This document shows positions 23,392 to 33,339 of a DNA stretch of 64,000 nucleotides, in pieces. The stretch covers positions 1 through 64,000 of the forward strand of contig CALUIM010000006.1 in the NCBI GenBank assembly GCA_944320725.1, given 5' to 3'. The translations under genes and the position numbers were made by a program. Positions within the stretch are counted from its first letter, which is position 1. The number at the start of each line of letters is the position of its first letter. The notes below the pieces were generated by a model. The model was given only the letters and a program-made list of their open reading frames with translations. It searched no databases and was not told the DNA's origin. The DNA comes from an uncultured Coriobacteriaceae bacterium (GTDB lineage: Bacteria > Actinomycetota > Coriobacteriia > Coriobacteriales > Coriobacteriaceae).

Positions 23392-25071
23392 CTAGGCAAT
23401 CTGAGCGGTCTCGAAGTGCGGAATGGTCGCAGCGTCATAGTTGAAGCTGGCCATACGCTTGGAACCCACATAGTTGTGCGCGTAGAACATGATCGGGATG
23501 ACCGGCATGTCGTCGCCCACCATGCCGCAGGCGGCACGATAGGCCTCGCGGCGCTGCTCCTCGTCGGCAATCTGGCGGGCAGCCAGAATCGCGGCGTCGA
23601 AGTCGGGGTTGTTGTAGTGGTTGTAGTTGTTATCAGCGGTGCTGAAGAAGTTCGGATACAGGAAGTTGTCTTGGATCGGGTAGTCAGCAGTCCAGCCGAG
23701 ACGGGCGAGGCCGTAGCTGCCCTCAGAGAGGGAGTTGAGGTACGCAGCCCACTCGAGGGTGTTCTGGGTCACCTTGATGCCGATGGCCTCGAGGTCGGCC
23801 TGGATGGAGGACATGATGTCTTCGTGGCCGCCGTCGCCGTTGTAGTCAAGGGTGACGTTGATGCTCGCAGGATCGACACCGGCGTCGGCGAGGATCTGCT
23901 GGGCCTCCTCGGGCGCGTAGCGGCAGTACTGCCACACGTTCTGCTCGTTCTCGTCGATGGAGAGCGGCATGATGGAGTTCGCCGGCTCACGATAGCCCTC
24001 ATAGAGCGCGTCAACGATCTTCTGGCGGTCGATAGCCAGGGAGATGGCGCGACGGACCTCGGGCTTAGCGAGGTTCTCGTCCTCAAGGTTGGGGATGAGA
24101 TAGTAGGTGGAAAGCTCGGTACCGGTCATGACCTGAGCACCCGGCGTCGAGGTGAAGCCGTCCTCGGACTGACCATACTGGTCGATGTTGTCCTGAAGCT
24201 GGCCCAGCGGCACCTGAGCGAAGTCGAGCTCGCCGGCCTGGAAACCACGATACGCGGTGTCGGGATCGGCCTGGATGGAGAAGTACACGCCGTCGATCTC
24301 GGGCACGGTAGCACCGTTGTAGTCCTCGAACTTGGAGCAGAGGATGTACTGGTTGTGCTGCCAGGGCTCGTCCATCTTGAAGGGGCCGTTGCCGATGGGC
24401 TGCTCGAGGAAGGAAGCAGGATCATCGAGCGCAGCCTGCGGCACGGGCACGAGGCTCGGGTGGCAGCAGACAGCCGGGAAGTCGGCCATGGGGGCGGCGA
24501 GCGTCACCTCGAGGGTGAGGTCGTCGACAGCCACAACGCCGGTCATCTCGTCGGCGTCGCCTGCATGGAACTCCTCATAACCCGCGATCGGGGCGAGGTG
24601 ATAGCAGATGTCGGACGGCGTAGCCATCTCGGAGCTGGCAACGCGCTCCCAACCACGCTTGAAGGACGCAGCGTCAACGGGGTCGCCGTTGTGGAAGGTA
24701 GCGCCCTCGCGCAGCTTGAAGGTGTAGGTGAGGCCGTCCTCAGAGACGGTGGGGAGCTCGGCAGCAGCCAGCGGCACCGGCTCGTTGGTGGCATAGTCCC
24801 AAGTAAGCAGGGAGTCGAAGCAGGCGTGGATGACGGCCATGCCCTGGTTCTCCTGGCCGTTGTACGGATCGATGTACGCAGGCTCAGAGAGATAGAAGCT
24901 CATGTAGTTCTCGCCAACCGTGGGAGCCTCGACAGCGGCGGAGCCGGAGCCAGCGGTGCCGCTCTGGCCACCGGTGCAACCGGCGAGGGCAGCGAGGGCG
25001 CTCGTAGCGAGCGCGCCACCCACGAACTGGCGACGACCAAGCACGGGCTGCTTGAAGTTGAAATCTGCCAT
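23392..25071 (-). CDS. oppA: oligopeptide-binding lipoprotein OppA
   Basis: A 559-residue family 5 substrate-binding protein. The signal has GRRQFVGGALATSALAALAGC, that is, a near-Tat motif and lipobox LAGC. The mature domain shows the family fingerprint (FHNGDPVDAASFKRGWERV, ALSLAIDRQKIV-like ISLAIDRQKIVDAL). The ATG at 25071 follows GAAGGAGGAACG. It heads oppABCDF. The linker after the lipobox is G/S/T-rich. Confidence 0.94.
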   Translation of the reverse strand: MADFNFKQPVLGRRQFVGGALATSALAALAGCTGGQSGTAGSGSAAVEAPTVGENYMSFYLSEPAYIDPYNGQENQGMAVIHACFDSLLTWDYATNEPVPLAAAELPTVSEDGLTYTFKLREGATFHNGDPVDAASFKRGWERVASSEMATPSDICYHLAPIAGYEEFHAGDADEMTGVVAVDDLTLEVTLAAPMADFPAVCCHPSLVPVPQAALDDPASFLEQPIGNGPFKMDEPWQHNQYILCSKFEDYNGATVPEIDGVYFSIQADPDTAYRGFQAGELDFAQVPLGQLQDNIDQYGQSEDGFTSTPGAQVMTGTELSTYYLIPNLEDENLAKPEVRRAISLAIDRQKIVDALYEGYREPANSIMPLSIDENEQNVWQYCRYAPEEAQQILADAGVDPASINVTLDYNGDGGHEDIMSSIQADLEAIGIKVTQNTLEWAAYLNSLSEGSYGLARLGWTADYPIQDNFLYPNFFSTADNNYNHYNNPDFDAAILAARQIADEEQRREAYRAACGMVGDDMPVIPIMFYAHNYVGSKRMASFNYDAATIPHFETAQIA

Positions 25072-25091
25072 TCGTTCCTCCTTCAGGATTT

Positions 25092-25112
25092 GGGCATGCG
25101 CTTTGCATGCCC
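25092..25112 (-). promoter_or_regulatory. 5'-UTR hairpin just upstream of oppA
   Basis: Arms GGGCATGC and GCATGCCC with a five-base loop, immediately before the oppA ribosome-binding site. It could protect the mRNA 5' end or modulate initiation. Confidence 0.5.
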
Positions 25113-25234
25113 CTTACACGTAGCTTATCTACAAGCTGTCTACTACGATACCCGATATTTCGTATATCAATTACGAGTTTTTACATGCTTGATGCCACCA
25201 AGCGCAGCATAGACGCACTGGGCCTGCATATAGC

Positions 25235-25272
25235 TTGGTCCGCAACTCCCTCCCTAGGAAGCTGCGGACCAA
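25235..25272 (-). terminator. inverted repeat downstream of secG
   Basis: Perfect 10-base arms TTGGTCCGCA and TGCGGACCAA, with a further partly paired inner stem, about 65 bases past the secG stop. There is no U-tract, so it is a probable factor-assisted terminator or stabilising end. Confidence 0.5.
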
Positions 25273-25336
25273 TTGTTTCCGTTCTATTTCGTGATGTTCA
25301 GGGAGCTGTGCATGCACGGCCCCGGGGCACATCGCC

Positions 25337-25591
25337 TTAGATGCCGACGATGCCCTGCGGGAAGAAGAACATCGCGAGCACGATGCACGCTGCGAACACG
25401 CAGGCAACGATCACCGTGAGGCGATCGAGGTTCTTCTCCATAACGCCTGTGGCGGCGCTCGAGTTATACAGCGAGCTGGCGATCATGTCGGATACACCGG
25501 TGCCCTTGCCCGAATGCATGAGCACAAGCGCAATGAGGGCGAGCGTGGACGCTGCCCACACGATGAAAAGCAGAATCTGGAACGGACCCAT
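25337..25591 (-). CDS. secG: protein translocase subunit SecG
   Basis: An 84-residue protein with two membrane helices (about 5-25 and 60-78) and the family loop VLMHSGKGTGVSDM followed by an A/T/G-rich stretch. It is the accessory subunit of SecYEG. The ATG at 25591 follows GGAGTGACCC. Its position after the glycolytic gap-pgk-tpiA-gpmI genes follows the arrangement often seen in Gram-positives, although a terminator separates them here. Confidence 0.92.
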   Translation of the reverse strand: MGPFQILLFIVWAASTLALIALVLMHSGKGTGVSDMIASSLYNSSAATGVMEKNLDRLTVIVACVFAACIVLAMFFFPQGIVGI

Positions 25592-25691
25592 GGGTCACTC
25601 CTCGAACAAACTAGGAAATGCGCGATAACGTTCGATACTGTACCAGCAAATTGATAGCAGGTCAAAACAAGGTATCACCCATCTCCAATAA

Positions 25692-25723
25692 AACAAAAGC
25701 CCCCGACCGCTGTGGTCGGGGGC
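25692..25723 (-). terminator. intrinsic terminator of the glycolytic operon
   Basis: Perfect 10-base stem GCCCCCGACC/GGTCGGGGGC with a short loop, followed on the minus strand by TTTTGTTTTA. It lies about 35 bases past the gpmI stop. Confidence 0.93.
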
Positions 25724-25757
25724 CTGTGATGACAAGATTTGGCCTGTCCCTATGTTG

Positions 25758-27323
25758 TTACTCCTCGACGGCCAGCACGCGACCAGTCATCTCGGGGCTC
25801 GGCTCGAGACCGGCGAGCGTAAGCATCGTCGGCGCGATGTCCGACAGGCGACCATCCTCGATACCGGTGAGCTTAGCCTTGTCATCGACGACGATGAACG
25901 GCACACGATTGGTGGTGTGGGCGGTGAAAGGATGCTTCTCGCCCGACTCGTCCTCGTCATACATATGGTCGGCATTGCCATGGTCGGCGGTGATGAGCGC
26001 GAAGCCGCCCTTGGCGAGAATCGCGGGGATGACCTTCGAAAGACCATCGTCAACGGCCTCGACAGCCTTGACTGCCGCATCGAAGACGCCGGTGTGGCCC
26101 ACCATGTCGCAGTTCGCGTAGTTCACGATGTAGAAATCGGCGCGATCTTCGTTGATGGCCTCGACGAGCTTCTCGGTAACTTCGGGCTCGCTCATCTCGG
26201 GCTGCAGGTCATACGTGGCAACCTTCGGAGAGGAAACGAGCACGCGCTCCTCGCCCTCCTTGGGCTCCTCGATGCCGCCGTTCAGGAAGAACGTCACGTG
26301 AGCGTACTTCTCGGTCTCGGCGGTGTGCAGCTGCTTCAAGCCGTTCTGCGCGATGACGTCGGCCAGTACGTTCTCGGGGAACGTCTTGGGGAACGCCACC
26401 TCCACGTTCTTGAACGTCTCATCGTACTCCGTCATGGTGACGAAGTGAGAGAGCTTGGGTGCAACCTTGCGAGCGAAGCCGTCGAACTTCTCCTCGGTGA
26501 ACGCACGCGTCATCTCGCGGGCGCGATCGGGGCGGAAGTTGAAGAAGACCATCGCGTCGCCATCGTGCACGCCCTCGTTGTGGCAGGCGAACGGTACAAC
26601 GAACTCGTCGCCGCGCTCATCGTGCTCGTAGTAGGCGCGCACACCCTTAACCGGATCGGTCTCGGTCTCGCACGGCTGCGTGATGACGTCGTAGGCCTGC
26701 TCGACGCGCTCCCAACGGTTATCGCGGTCCATGGCCCAATAGCGACCGGACACGGTAGCGATGCGCGCATCGACACCCGTGTATTTGGAGAGTGCCTCCA
26801 AGTTCTCCTTCAAGGTCTGCATGTACCCGGCACCGGAGTGCGGATCGACATCGCGGCCGTCCATGAAGCAGTGGAAGCGGACCTTCTCGACACCGTGCAT
26901 GGCAGCGAGCGCCGCCAGATTCTCACCATGGCGCTGCATGGAGTGAACGCCACCCGGGGAGACAAGACCGAGCAGGTGCAGAGTCTTGCCGTGCTTGGCA
27001 ACGTCATCCATGGCCTTGGCGAGCGTGTCATTCTCCTGGATCGAGCCGTCCTTGATGGCGTTGTTGATGCGGGAGAGCTCCTGGAACACGATACGGCCGG
27101 CGCCGATGTTCAGGTGGCCCACCTCGGAGTTGCCCATCTGGCCGTCAGGAAGACCCACGTCCTCGCCCGAAGCACCGAGCGTGGTGTGCGGATACTCGTT
27201 CCACAGTTTGTCGAGGAACGGCTTCTTGGCCTTGTAGACGGCATTGTTGTCACCGGCCGGAGCCAGGCCAAAGCCGTCCATGATCACGAGCAGCGCCGGA
27301 AGGTGACGCTTGTTCTCAGCCAT
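25758..27323 (-). CDS. gpmI: 2,3-bisphosphoglycerate-independent phosphoglycerate mutase
   Basis: A 521-residue manganese enzyme that interconverts 3- and 2-phosphoglycerate. The phosphoserine nucleophile lies in GQMGNSEVGH (Ser66), the first metal aspartate in VIMDGFGL, and later ligands in ITADHGNADHM. Length is normal for the family. The ATG overlaps the tpiA stop by one base. It is the last gene of gap-pgk-tpiA-gpmI, followed by a strong terminator. Confidence 0.96.
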   Translation of the reverse strand: MAENKRHLPALLVIMDGFGLAPAGDNNAVYKAKKPFLDKLWNEYPHTTLGASGEDVGLPDGQMGNSEVGHLNIGAGRIVFQELSRINNAIKDGSIQENDTLAKAMDDVAKHGKTLHLLGLVSPGGVHSMQRHGENLAALAAMHGVEKVRFHCFMDGRDVDPHSGAGYMQTLKENLEALSKYTGVDARIATVSGRYWAMDRDNRWERVEQAYDVITQPCETETDPVKGVRAYYEHDERGDEFVVPFACHNEGVHDGDAMVFFNFRPDRAREMTRAFTEEKFDGFARKVAPKLSHFVTMTEYDETFKNVEVAFPKTFPENVLADVIAQNGLKQLHTAETEKYAHVTFFLNGGIEEPKEGEERVLVSSPKVATYDLQPEMSEPEVTEKLVEAINEDRADFYIVNYANCDMVGHTGVFDAAVKAVEAVDDGLSKVIPAILAKGGFALITADHGNADHMYDEDESGEKHPFTAHTTNRVPFIVVDDKAKLTGIEDGRLSDIAPTMLTLAGLEPSPEMTGRVLAVEE

Positions 27324-28090
27324 TACTCGGCCGCCTTCTCAACCATGGCAGCGAAGCTCTCGGCAACGAGCGAAGCGCCGCCCACGAGCGCGCCGTCGAC
27401 GTCTTCCTTCTCGAGGAAGCCAGCGATGTTCTCGGGCTTGGCGGAGCCGCCATACAGGACGCGGATGCCCTGCGCGGTCTGATCGCCGAAGATCTCGGTC
27501 AGGGTTGCACGGATGGCGCCGCAGACCTCCTGAGCGTCGTCGGCCGTAGCGGTCTTACCGGTGCCGATGGCCCAGATGGGCTCGTAAGCGACGACGTACT
27601 TGGCCGGATCGGTGATCTCGAGGCCCTCGGTGTCCTTCTTGATCTGGTCGACCACGAACTCGACGTGCTTGCCAGCCTCGCGAACCTCAAGGGACTCGCC
27701 GCAGCAGCTAATGGGCACGATACCCGCAGCCATGAGGGCCTTGGCCTTCTTGTTGATCTCCTCGTCGGTCTCATGGAAGTAGTCGCGACGCTCGGAGTGA
27801 CCGATGATGCAGTACTCGGCGTTCACGGACTTCAGCATGCCGCAGGAGGTCTCACCGGTGTAGGCGCCCTTCTCCTCCCAGTACACGTTCTGGCCACCGA
27901 GCTTGATGGCAGAATCTGCGATCTTGTGCGAGGTGCAAGCGAGATCGATCGTGGGCGGGCAGATGACGACCTCGACGGAGTCGTTGGCAGGAACCTGCTC
28001 GACGAGCTCCTCCGCCAGCTTCTTGGCAGCGGGGACGTCGTTGTTCATCTTCCAGTTGCCTGCGATGAGGCGGGTACGCTTACTCTGCAT
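27323..28090 (-). CDS. tpiA: triosephosphate isomerase
   Basis: A 255-residue TIM-barrel enzyme. It has GNWKMNN with the substrate lysine (Lys14), the electrophilic histidine in [11 protein letters not shown], the catalytic base in [13 protein letters not shown], and the phosphate loop [10 protein letters not shown]. The ATG at 28090 follows GGAGGCTCTTGAAG and lies inside the pgk 3' end (11-base overlap), so translation is coupled. The much longer upstream frame is spurious. Confidence 0.96.
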   Translation of the reverse strand: MQSKRTRLIAGNWKMNNDVPAAKKLAEELVEQVPANDSVEVVICPPTIDLACTSHKIADSAIKLGGQNVYWEEKGAYTGETSCGMLKSVNAEYCIIGHSERRDYFHETDEEINKKAKALMAAGIVPISCCGESLEVREAGKHVEFVVDQIKKDTEGLEITDPAKYVVAYEPIWAIGTGKTATADDAQEVCGAIRATLTEIFGDQTAQGIRVLYGGSAKPENIAGFLEKEDVDGALVGGASLVAESFAAMVEKAAE

Positions 28091-29276
28091 CTTCAAGAGC
28101 CTCCACTCCAGGAAGGGCCTTGCCCTCGACGAGCTCCATGGAGGCGCCGCCACCCGTGGAGATCCAGGACATCTTGTCGGCCAGGTTGAACTTGTTGATT
28201 GCCGCAACGGAGTCGCCGCCGCCAATGATCGAGGTGCAGTCCTCGTTGGCAGCGATGGCCTCGGCAACAGCCTGGGTGCCGTGTGCGAAGTTATCGAACT
28301 CAAACACGCCCATGGGGCCGTTCCAGAACACGGTCTTGGCGCCGGCGATGGCATCGGCGTAGAGCTTTTCGGTCTCGGGGCCAATGTCCATGCCCTCGCG
28401 ATCGTCGGGGATGGCGTCGGAGGCAACGACCTCGGGAACGGCATCCTCGCCGAAGTGGTCGGCAACGCGGTTGTCGATGGGGAGCAGGATCTTGACGCCC
28501 TTCTCCTCTGCCTTCTTGAGCATCTCGCCCGCGCGCTCAACCCAGTCCTCTTCCTTGAGGGAGTTGCCCACGGTCATGCCCTGAGCGAGGAAGAAGGTGT
28601 AGGCCATGCCGCCACCGATGATGAGGGTATCAGCGGAGTCGATGAGGTGATCGAGCACGCCGATCTTGGAGGACACCTTGGAGCCACCGACGATGGCGAC
28701 GAAGGGACGCTCGGGCTCGGCGAAGATGCCGGTGAGCGTGTCGACCTCCTTCTCAAGCAGGAAGCCAGCGACCGCAGGCAGATACGCGGCGGGGCCCACG
28801 ACGGAGCCCTGGGCGCGGTGCGCGGTGCCGAAAGCGTCGAGCACGAAGACGTCGCCATAGGAAGCGAGCGTCTTGGCGATCTCGGGATCGTTCTTCTTCT
28901 CGCGCTTGTCGAAGCGGACGTTCTCGAGCACGAGGATGTCGCCGGGCTCGAGCGCGTCAACGGCAGCGGCGGCCTTCTCGCCGTAGGTGTCGTCGACGAA
29001 CTTGACCTCATAGCCCGTGAGCTCGGCGAGCTTGTCGGCAGCCGGCTTGAGCGAGAGCGCGGGCTCGGGGCCGTCGCCCTTGGGGCGGCCAAGGTGGCTC
29101 ATGAGGATGATCTTGGCGTTGTGCTCCTTCAGATAGGAGATCGTGGGAATCGCGGCCTTGACGCGGGTGTCATCGGTCACGACGCCGTCCTTGAGCGGCA
29201 CGTTGAAGTCGACGCGCATGAGCACGCGCTTGCCGTCGACATCGATGTCGCGAACGGTCTTCTTGGTGAAAGCCAT
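28080..29276 (-). CDS. pgk: phosphoglycerate kinase
   Basis: A 398-residue two-domain kinase that makes ATP from 1,3-bisphosphoglycerate. The N-domain has RVDFNVPL and the substrate loop SHLGRPKG. The C-domain has GGSKVSSKI, the hinge and [11 protein letters not shown], and the nucleotide loop GGGDSVAAI. The ATG at 29276 is chosen over one three codons earlier by similarity to the usual start. It follows gap by about 160 bases. Confidence 0.96.
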   Translation of the reverse strand: MAFTKKTVRDIDVDGKRVLMRVDFNVPLKDGVVTDDTRVKAAIPTISYLKEHNAKIILMSHLGRPKGDGPEPALSLKPAADKLAELTGYEVKFVDDTYGEKAAAAVDALEPGDILVLENVRFDKREKKNDPEIAKTLASYGDVFVLDAFGTAHRAQGSVVGPAAYLPAVAGFLLEKEVDTLTGIFAEPERPFVAIVGGSKVSSKIGVLDHLIDSADTLIIGGGMAYTFFLAQGMTVGNSLKEEDWVERAGEMLKKAEEKGVKILLPIDNRVADHFGEDAVPEVVASDAIPDDREGMDIGPETEKLYADAIAGAKTVFWNGPMGVFEFDNFAHGTQAVAEAIAANEDCTSIIGGGDSVAAINKFNLADKMSWISTGGGASMELVEGKALPGVEALEDAE

Positions 29277-29350
29277 GCTACTCAACCTTTCACTTGAACC
29301 TTACCGGACGTTCGGAGGGGCGACGGGGCGCCTCCCCTCCTTCATGACAA

Positions 29351-29391
29351 GGGCGCGGCCCGACGTGTGCATACGCCACCGGGCCGCGCCC
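29351..29391 (-). terminator. GC-rich hairpin between gap and pgk
   Basis: Perfect 12-base arms GGGCGCGGCCCG and CGGGCCGCGCCC with a 17-base loop. The minus-strand downstream TTGTCATG is not a full U-tract, so attenuation or mRNA processing that leaves gap more abundant is plausible. Confidence 0.6.
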
Positions 29392-29434
29392 TCAATCAGA
29401 CGCTTAGATGCGCATCTCGAAAACCTCGGGCAAT

Positions 29435-30460
29435 TTACGCCACGAACTTCTCGAAGTACTTGATGGTGCGGACCATCTGGGAGGTGTAGGAGTTCTCGTT
29501 GTCGTACCAGGAGACAACCTGAACGAGGGTCTGGCCGTTGCCCAGATCGGAGCACATGGTCTGCGTGGCGTCGAAGATCGAGCCGTGGGTCTCGCCGATG
29601 ATGTCGGTGGAAACGATGGGATCCTCGTTGTAGGCGAAGGTCTCGGAGATGGTCTCGGCGTAGGCCTTCATAGCAGCGTTGACCTCGTCGACGGTGACCT
29701 TCTTGTCAACGACGGCATAGAGGTTCGTGAGCGAGCCGGTGGGCGTGGGAACACGCTGGGCAGCACCGATAAGCTTGCCGTTGAGCTCGGGGAGCACGAG
29801 GCCGATGGCCTTGGCGGCACCGGTGGAGTTGGGGACGATGTTCACGGCGCAGGCGCGGCTGCGGCGCTTGTCACCCTTGCGCTGCGGGCCGTCGAGCGGC
29901 ATCTGGTCGCCGGTCCAGGCGTGGATGGTGGTCATGATGCCCGAGACGATGGGGGCGAAGTCGTTCAGACCCTTGGCCATGGGGGCAAGGCAGTTGGTGG
30001 TGCAGGAAGCGGCGGAGATGATGTTGTCCTCAGCCGTGAGCTCCTCATGGTTCACGTTGTAGACGATCGTGGGGAGGTCATTGCCCGCGGGAGCGGAGAT
30101 GACGACCTTCTTGGCGCCAGCGTTGATGTGGGCCTGAGCCTTCTCCTTGGAGGTGTAGAAGCCGGTGCACTCGAGCACGACGTCGACACCAAGCTCGCCC
30201 CAAGGCAGGTTGTTGGCGTCCGCCTCCTTGTAGATGGTGATCTCCTTGCCATCGACAATGATGGAGTTGTCGGTGGAGCTGACCTCATGATCGCGGGAAT
30301 AGTTGCCCTGGGTGGAGTCATACTTCAGAAGGTAGGCGAGCATATCGGGAGAGGTGAGGTCGTTGATAGCGACGATCTCGGAACCCTCGTGACCGAACAT
30401 CTGACGGAACGCCAGACGGCCGATGCGACCGAAGCCGTTAATAGCAACCTTTACTGCCAT
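29435..30460 (-). CDS. gap: glyceraldehyde-3-phosphate dehydrogenase
   Basis: A 341-residue enzyme with the NAD loop [14 protein letters not shown], the NAD-preferring segment [11 protein letters not shown], the catalytic cysteine in [12 protein letters not shown] and the family C-terminus [15 protein letters not shown]. The ATG at 30460 has GAAAGGAGAC before it. It heads gap-pgk-tpiA-gpmI and lies just downstream of whiA, as in many actinobacteria. Its own promoter probably lies in the 143-base gap before it, which contains a run of A on the minus strand. Confidence 0.96.
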   Translation of the reverse strand: MAVKVAINGFGRIGRLAFRQMFGHEGSEIVAINDLTSPDMLAYLLKYDSTQGNYSRDHEVSSTDNSIIVDGKEITIYKEADANNLPWGELGVDVVLECTGFYTSKEKAQAHINAGAKKVVISAPAGNDLPTIVYNVNHEELTAEDNIISAASCTTNCLAPMAKGLNDFAPIVSGIMTTIHAWTGDQMPLDGPQRKGDKRRSRACAVNIVPNSTGAAKAIGLVLPELNGKLIGAAQRVPTPTGSLTNLYAVVDKKVTVDEVNAAMKAYAETISETFAYNEDPIVSTDIIGETHGSIFDATQTMCSDLGNGQTLVQVVSWYDNENSYTSQMVRTIKYFEKFVA

Positions 30461-30603
30461 TGTGTCTCCTTTCGTTGGACCCCCGCGCGCCGTCTGCACG
30501 CCGTCGAGGCCCACAAACTAACCACACTAACGAATTCTACCTTTTTTTCCGTTTCCCATTCGCGTCATTGACCACTTTTTGCGCGATTTGAGATACACGC
30601 AGG

Positions 30604-31539
30604 TCATGCCCCCGTCTCATGTTCGCCGAGGAGCTTCTCAAGCCGCAGCACCCGGTGATAGAGCGCGGATTTTGAGAGCGGGGGTTCGGCAAGCTGGCCC
30701 AAATCGCGCAAGGAAAGATCGGGGTGAGCCCGGCGCAACTCGCAGAAACTTCTGAGTGCCACGGGCAGCGTATCGATGAGGCCGCGACGCTCCAGCTCCT
30801 CGATGAGCTCCATCTGGTGCTGCGCGGCGCCAGCGGTTCGATTCTGGTTGGCCACCTCGGCGTTCACTTTTCGGTTGACGTCATTTTTCACAAGCTTCAT
30901 CGCGCGGGCATCCTCGATGTCGCCCACACTGCCCACAGCACCGGCAGCGGCGAGCAGCCGGCAGATGTCCTCCGCGCTCTTGATGTAGACCGCGTAAGTG
31001 GAGCGACGCTGGTTCACGCGAGCGTGCACGCCCTCCTTGCCTATCAGCGCCGCGAGCGCGCGAGCGTATTCCTCGCCCTGCACCGCGATCTCGAGATGGA
31101 AGTCACCGCGCGGATCGGCTACGAAACCGCCGGCGATGAGCGCGCCGCGAATGTAGGCTTTCCGACAACAGGGACGCGCCACCACATGCCGCGGGATGCC
31201 GCGCACCAAATCGCCTTTGCGATCGAGCACGCCCAACAACACGAGCGCCTTATCGAGCCCCGGCTGCTCGGGAAGCGAAATAAGGTAGTTGCGCACCTTG
31301 TGGAGCACCGAACGACGGGGTGTGAGCTCGGTTTTGAGCTTAAGCACCTTATGCGTGAGCATAATCATCGTGCGCGCCACGGCGCCCGTCTCGGTGGTCA
31401 CCGTGAGCCGGCGACCGCGCCCGGTGATGGAAAGCGTGCCGCACACGCGCACGAGCGCGGCAAGCGTTGCCAGGTCACAGTATTCGCACGTGGGAGCACA
31501 GCGCGCAAGCTCATCGCGCACCTCGGCCGTAAACGACAT
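30604..31539 (-). CDS. whiA: WhiA, LAGLIDADG-like/HTH DNA-binding regulator
   Basis: A 311-residue regulator of cell division and, in Streptomyces, of sporulation. It opens with SFTAEVRDELARC, has the degenerate homing-endonuclease fold (AYIRGALIAGGFVADP) and the C-terminal HTH (LSLRDLGQLAEPPLSKSALYHRVLRLEKL). The presence of GGFVADPRGDFHLE is diagnostic. It starts nine bases after the rapZ stop. The usual middle gene yvcK is absent. In a non-sporulating host a division or nucleoid role is the likely one. Confidence 0.95.
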   Translation of the reverse strand: MSFTAEVRDELARCAPTCEYCDLATLAALVRVCGTLSITGRGRRLTVTTETGAVARTMIMLTHKVLKLKTELTPRRSVLHKVRNYLISLPEQPGLDKALVLLGVLDRKGDLVRGIPRHVVARPCCRKAYIRGALIAGGFVADPRGDFHLEIAVQGEEYARALAALIGKEGVHARVNQRRSTYAVYIKSAEDICRLLAAAGAVGSVGDIEDARAMKLVKNDVNRKVNAEVANQNRTAGAAQHQMELIEELERRGLIDTLPVALRSFCELRRAHPDLSLRDLGQLAEPPLSKSALYHRVLRLEKLLGEHETGA

Positions 31540-31548
31540 CGCGCTCCC

Positions 31549-32469
31549 CTAGTTTCGGATGTTCGCCCGCGGCAAATCGCGGTGCGAGATGGACACGCGA
31601 TAGCCATTGCGCTCGAGATAGCGCGCCGTCGCCTCGGCAATCGCGACGCTGCGATGCTGCCCGCCCGTGCAGCCAACGGCAATAGAGAGCTGCGGCTTGC
31701 CTTCGGCGATGTACCCGGGCATCACCGCATCGAGCAGCTGATACCACGCCTTTAAGAAGGGGCTCGTCTTGGGATGCTCGAGCACGAACGTCGAGACCTT
31801 CTCATCGAGCCCGGTGAGCGTGCGCATCTCGGGGTCGTAGAAGGGGTTGGGCAAGAAGCGCACGTCGATCATGATATCGGCCTCGACCGGCATACCGTGC
31901 TTGAAGCCAAACGAAAAGACCTGCACCTCCATGAGCTGCTGGTCGGTGAGCTCGGAGAACGTCTGGCGCAGACGCGTGCGCAAAGCCGCGGTGGGCATCC
32001 TCGTGGTGTCGATGATCATATCGGCGCGGTCGCGCACCGCTTTGAGCGCGCGGCGCTCGCGTTTGATGGCGTCCGAAGTGCTCTCCCCCGCCATGGCAAG
32101 TGGATGCCGGCGGCGATTCTCCTTGTAGCGACTGATGAGCACCTCATCGGATGCCTCGAGAAACACGAGCTTGACCGTCATCTCGTGCGCCTCGAGGCTC
32201 GCGATCACATCGACCAGCTCGTCGAACAGGCCCTGGCTGCGCAGATCGCACGTTACGGCAAGATGCCTGCCCACGCCCGCGTTGATACCTACGAGCTCGG
32301 CGAGCTGCAACACGAGACGCGGCGGCAGATTGTCGATGCAGAAATATCCCATGTCCTCGAACACGTGCATCGCCTGCGTGCGACCGCTGCCCGACATGCC
32401 GGTGATGACCACGATATCGGGAACGCGATCTTGGATCTCGTTTTGGCGAATCTCCTCGTCTGCCGGCAT
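31549..32469 (-). CDS. rapZ: RapZ/YvcJ-family P-loop protein
   Basis: A 306-residue nucleotide-binding protein. The P-loop reads GMSGSGRT (24-31), with arginine where E. coli RapZ has lysine, which seems usual in actinobacterial members. The C-terminal phosphosugar-sensing domain keeps GCTGGQHRSVAIAE. In E. coli RapZ controls GlmS via a small RNA; in Gram-positives its partner is unclear. The ATG at 32469 follows GGGGAGGTGCC. It forms an operon with whiA and is isolated from the nan genes by a terminator. Confidence 0.93.
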   Translation of the reverse strand: MPADEEIRQNEIQDRVPDIVVITGMSGSGRTQAMHVFEDMGYFCIDNLPPRLVLQLAELVGINAGVGRHLAVTCDLRSQGLFDELVDVIASLEAHEMTVKLVFLEASDEVLISRYKENRRRHPLAMAGESTSDAIKRERRALKAVRDRADMIIDTTRMPTAALRTRLRQTFSELTDQQLMEVQVFSFGFKHGMPVEADIMIDVRFLPNPFYDPEMRTLTGLDEKVSTFVLEHPKTSPFLKAWYQLLDAVMPGYIAEGKPQLSIAVGCTGGQHRSVAIAEATARYLERNGYRVSISHRDLPRANIRN

Positions 32470-32480
32470 GGCACCTCCCC

Positions 32481-32516
32481 AAACAAACAGGGCGCGGTGA
32501 TTGTGCCCGCGCCCTG
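32481..32516 (-). terminator. intrinsic terminator of the nan operon
   Basis: On the minus strand CAGGGCGCGG and CCGCGCCCTG form a perfect 10-base stem followed by TTTGTTTG. It lies between nanE and rapZ. Confidence 0.9.
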
Positions 32517-32554
32517 CAGGAACCGTCTGGTTCCAGTATAGCCGTCCTTGACCC

Positions 32555-33241
32555 TTACGCCTCGAGCGCGTCCTTGAACCAGCTCGTAAGGCTCGTGGGA
32601 TGCGTGATGGCGGTACCAACCACAACAGACCACGCGCCGGCATCGATCGCGGCGCGCGCCTCGGCGGGCGTGTGCACGCGACCCTCGCAGATCACGGGGA
32701 ATCCCGGGAACTCCTTGGCAGCCTGCTCGAGCAGCGGCAGATCGGGGCCATCCTCGAGCGAGCAATCGGTTGCGGCGGCGTTATGCGACAGCGTGGTCGA
32801 AACGATGTCGAAACCCATGTCGACCGCACGTCGAATGTCGTCGATGGTCATGCAGTCGGCCATGGTGAGCACGCCCTCCTCCTTGAGGGGGCGCAGCGTA
32901 TCCTCGACGGTCTTGCCGTCCGGGCGCGGACGATCGGTGGCATCGAAGGCCACGATGTCGGCACCGGCAGAAACACAAGCGCGGGCATGACGCAACGTGG
33001 GCGTGATGTAGACGCCCTCGTGTCCGTCTTTCCACAGGCCGATCACGGGAATCGAGACACGGCCCTTGATGGCGGCGATATCGGCCAGGCCCTGGCATCG
33101 AATCGCGGCAGCGCCGCCCAGCTCGCACGCGCGCGACATGAGCGCCATGACCTCAGGGGTGCGCAGCGGCTCGCCAGGATAGGCCTGAACGCTCACCACG
33201 AGCTTGCCCTTCAATGATTGAATCAACGGATCGACGGCCAT
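32555..33241 (-). CDS. nanE: N-acylglucosamine-6-phosphate 2-epimerase
   Basis: A 228-residue TIM-barrel enzyme that converts N-acetylmannosamine-6-phosphate to GlcNAc-6-phosphate. LVVSVQAYPGEPLRTPEVM is the family opening, FDATDRPRP holds catalytic residues, and VICEGRVHTPAEARAAIDAGA forms the phosphate-side strand. The ATG at 33241 has AAGGAGGGCC before it. It is the last gene of the nan operon, about 100 bases after nanK. Confidence 0.94.
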   Translation of the reverse strand: MAVDPLIQSLKGKLVVSVQAYPGEPLRTPEVMALMSRACELGGAAAIRCQGLADIAAIKGRVSIPVIGLWKDGHEGVYITPTLRHARACVSAGADIVAFDATDRPRPDGKTVEDTLRPLKEEGVLTMADCMTIDDIRRAVDMGFDIVSTTLSHNAAATDCSLEDGPDLPLLEQAAKEFPGFPVICEGRVHTPAEARAAIDAGAWSVVVGTAITHPTSLTSWFKDALEA

Positions 33242-33266
33242 AGAGGCCCTCCTTCCATAACAGCGC

Positions 33267-33332
33267 GGGGACGGTCAAAGCCTGTCACACACCGCATGTA
33301 GTGCGGCTCTCGACAGGGCACGACGCGTCCCC
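33267..33332. repeat. nested imperfect palindrome between nanK and nanE
   Basis: Three nested stems: GGGGACG/CGTCCCC outside, CTGTC/GACAG in the middle and CCGCA/TGCGG in the core (33292-33306). It could be an RNA-processing or attenuation element that separates nanK from nanE expression. Confidence 0.55.
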
Positions 33333-33339
33333 TATGGCA

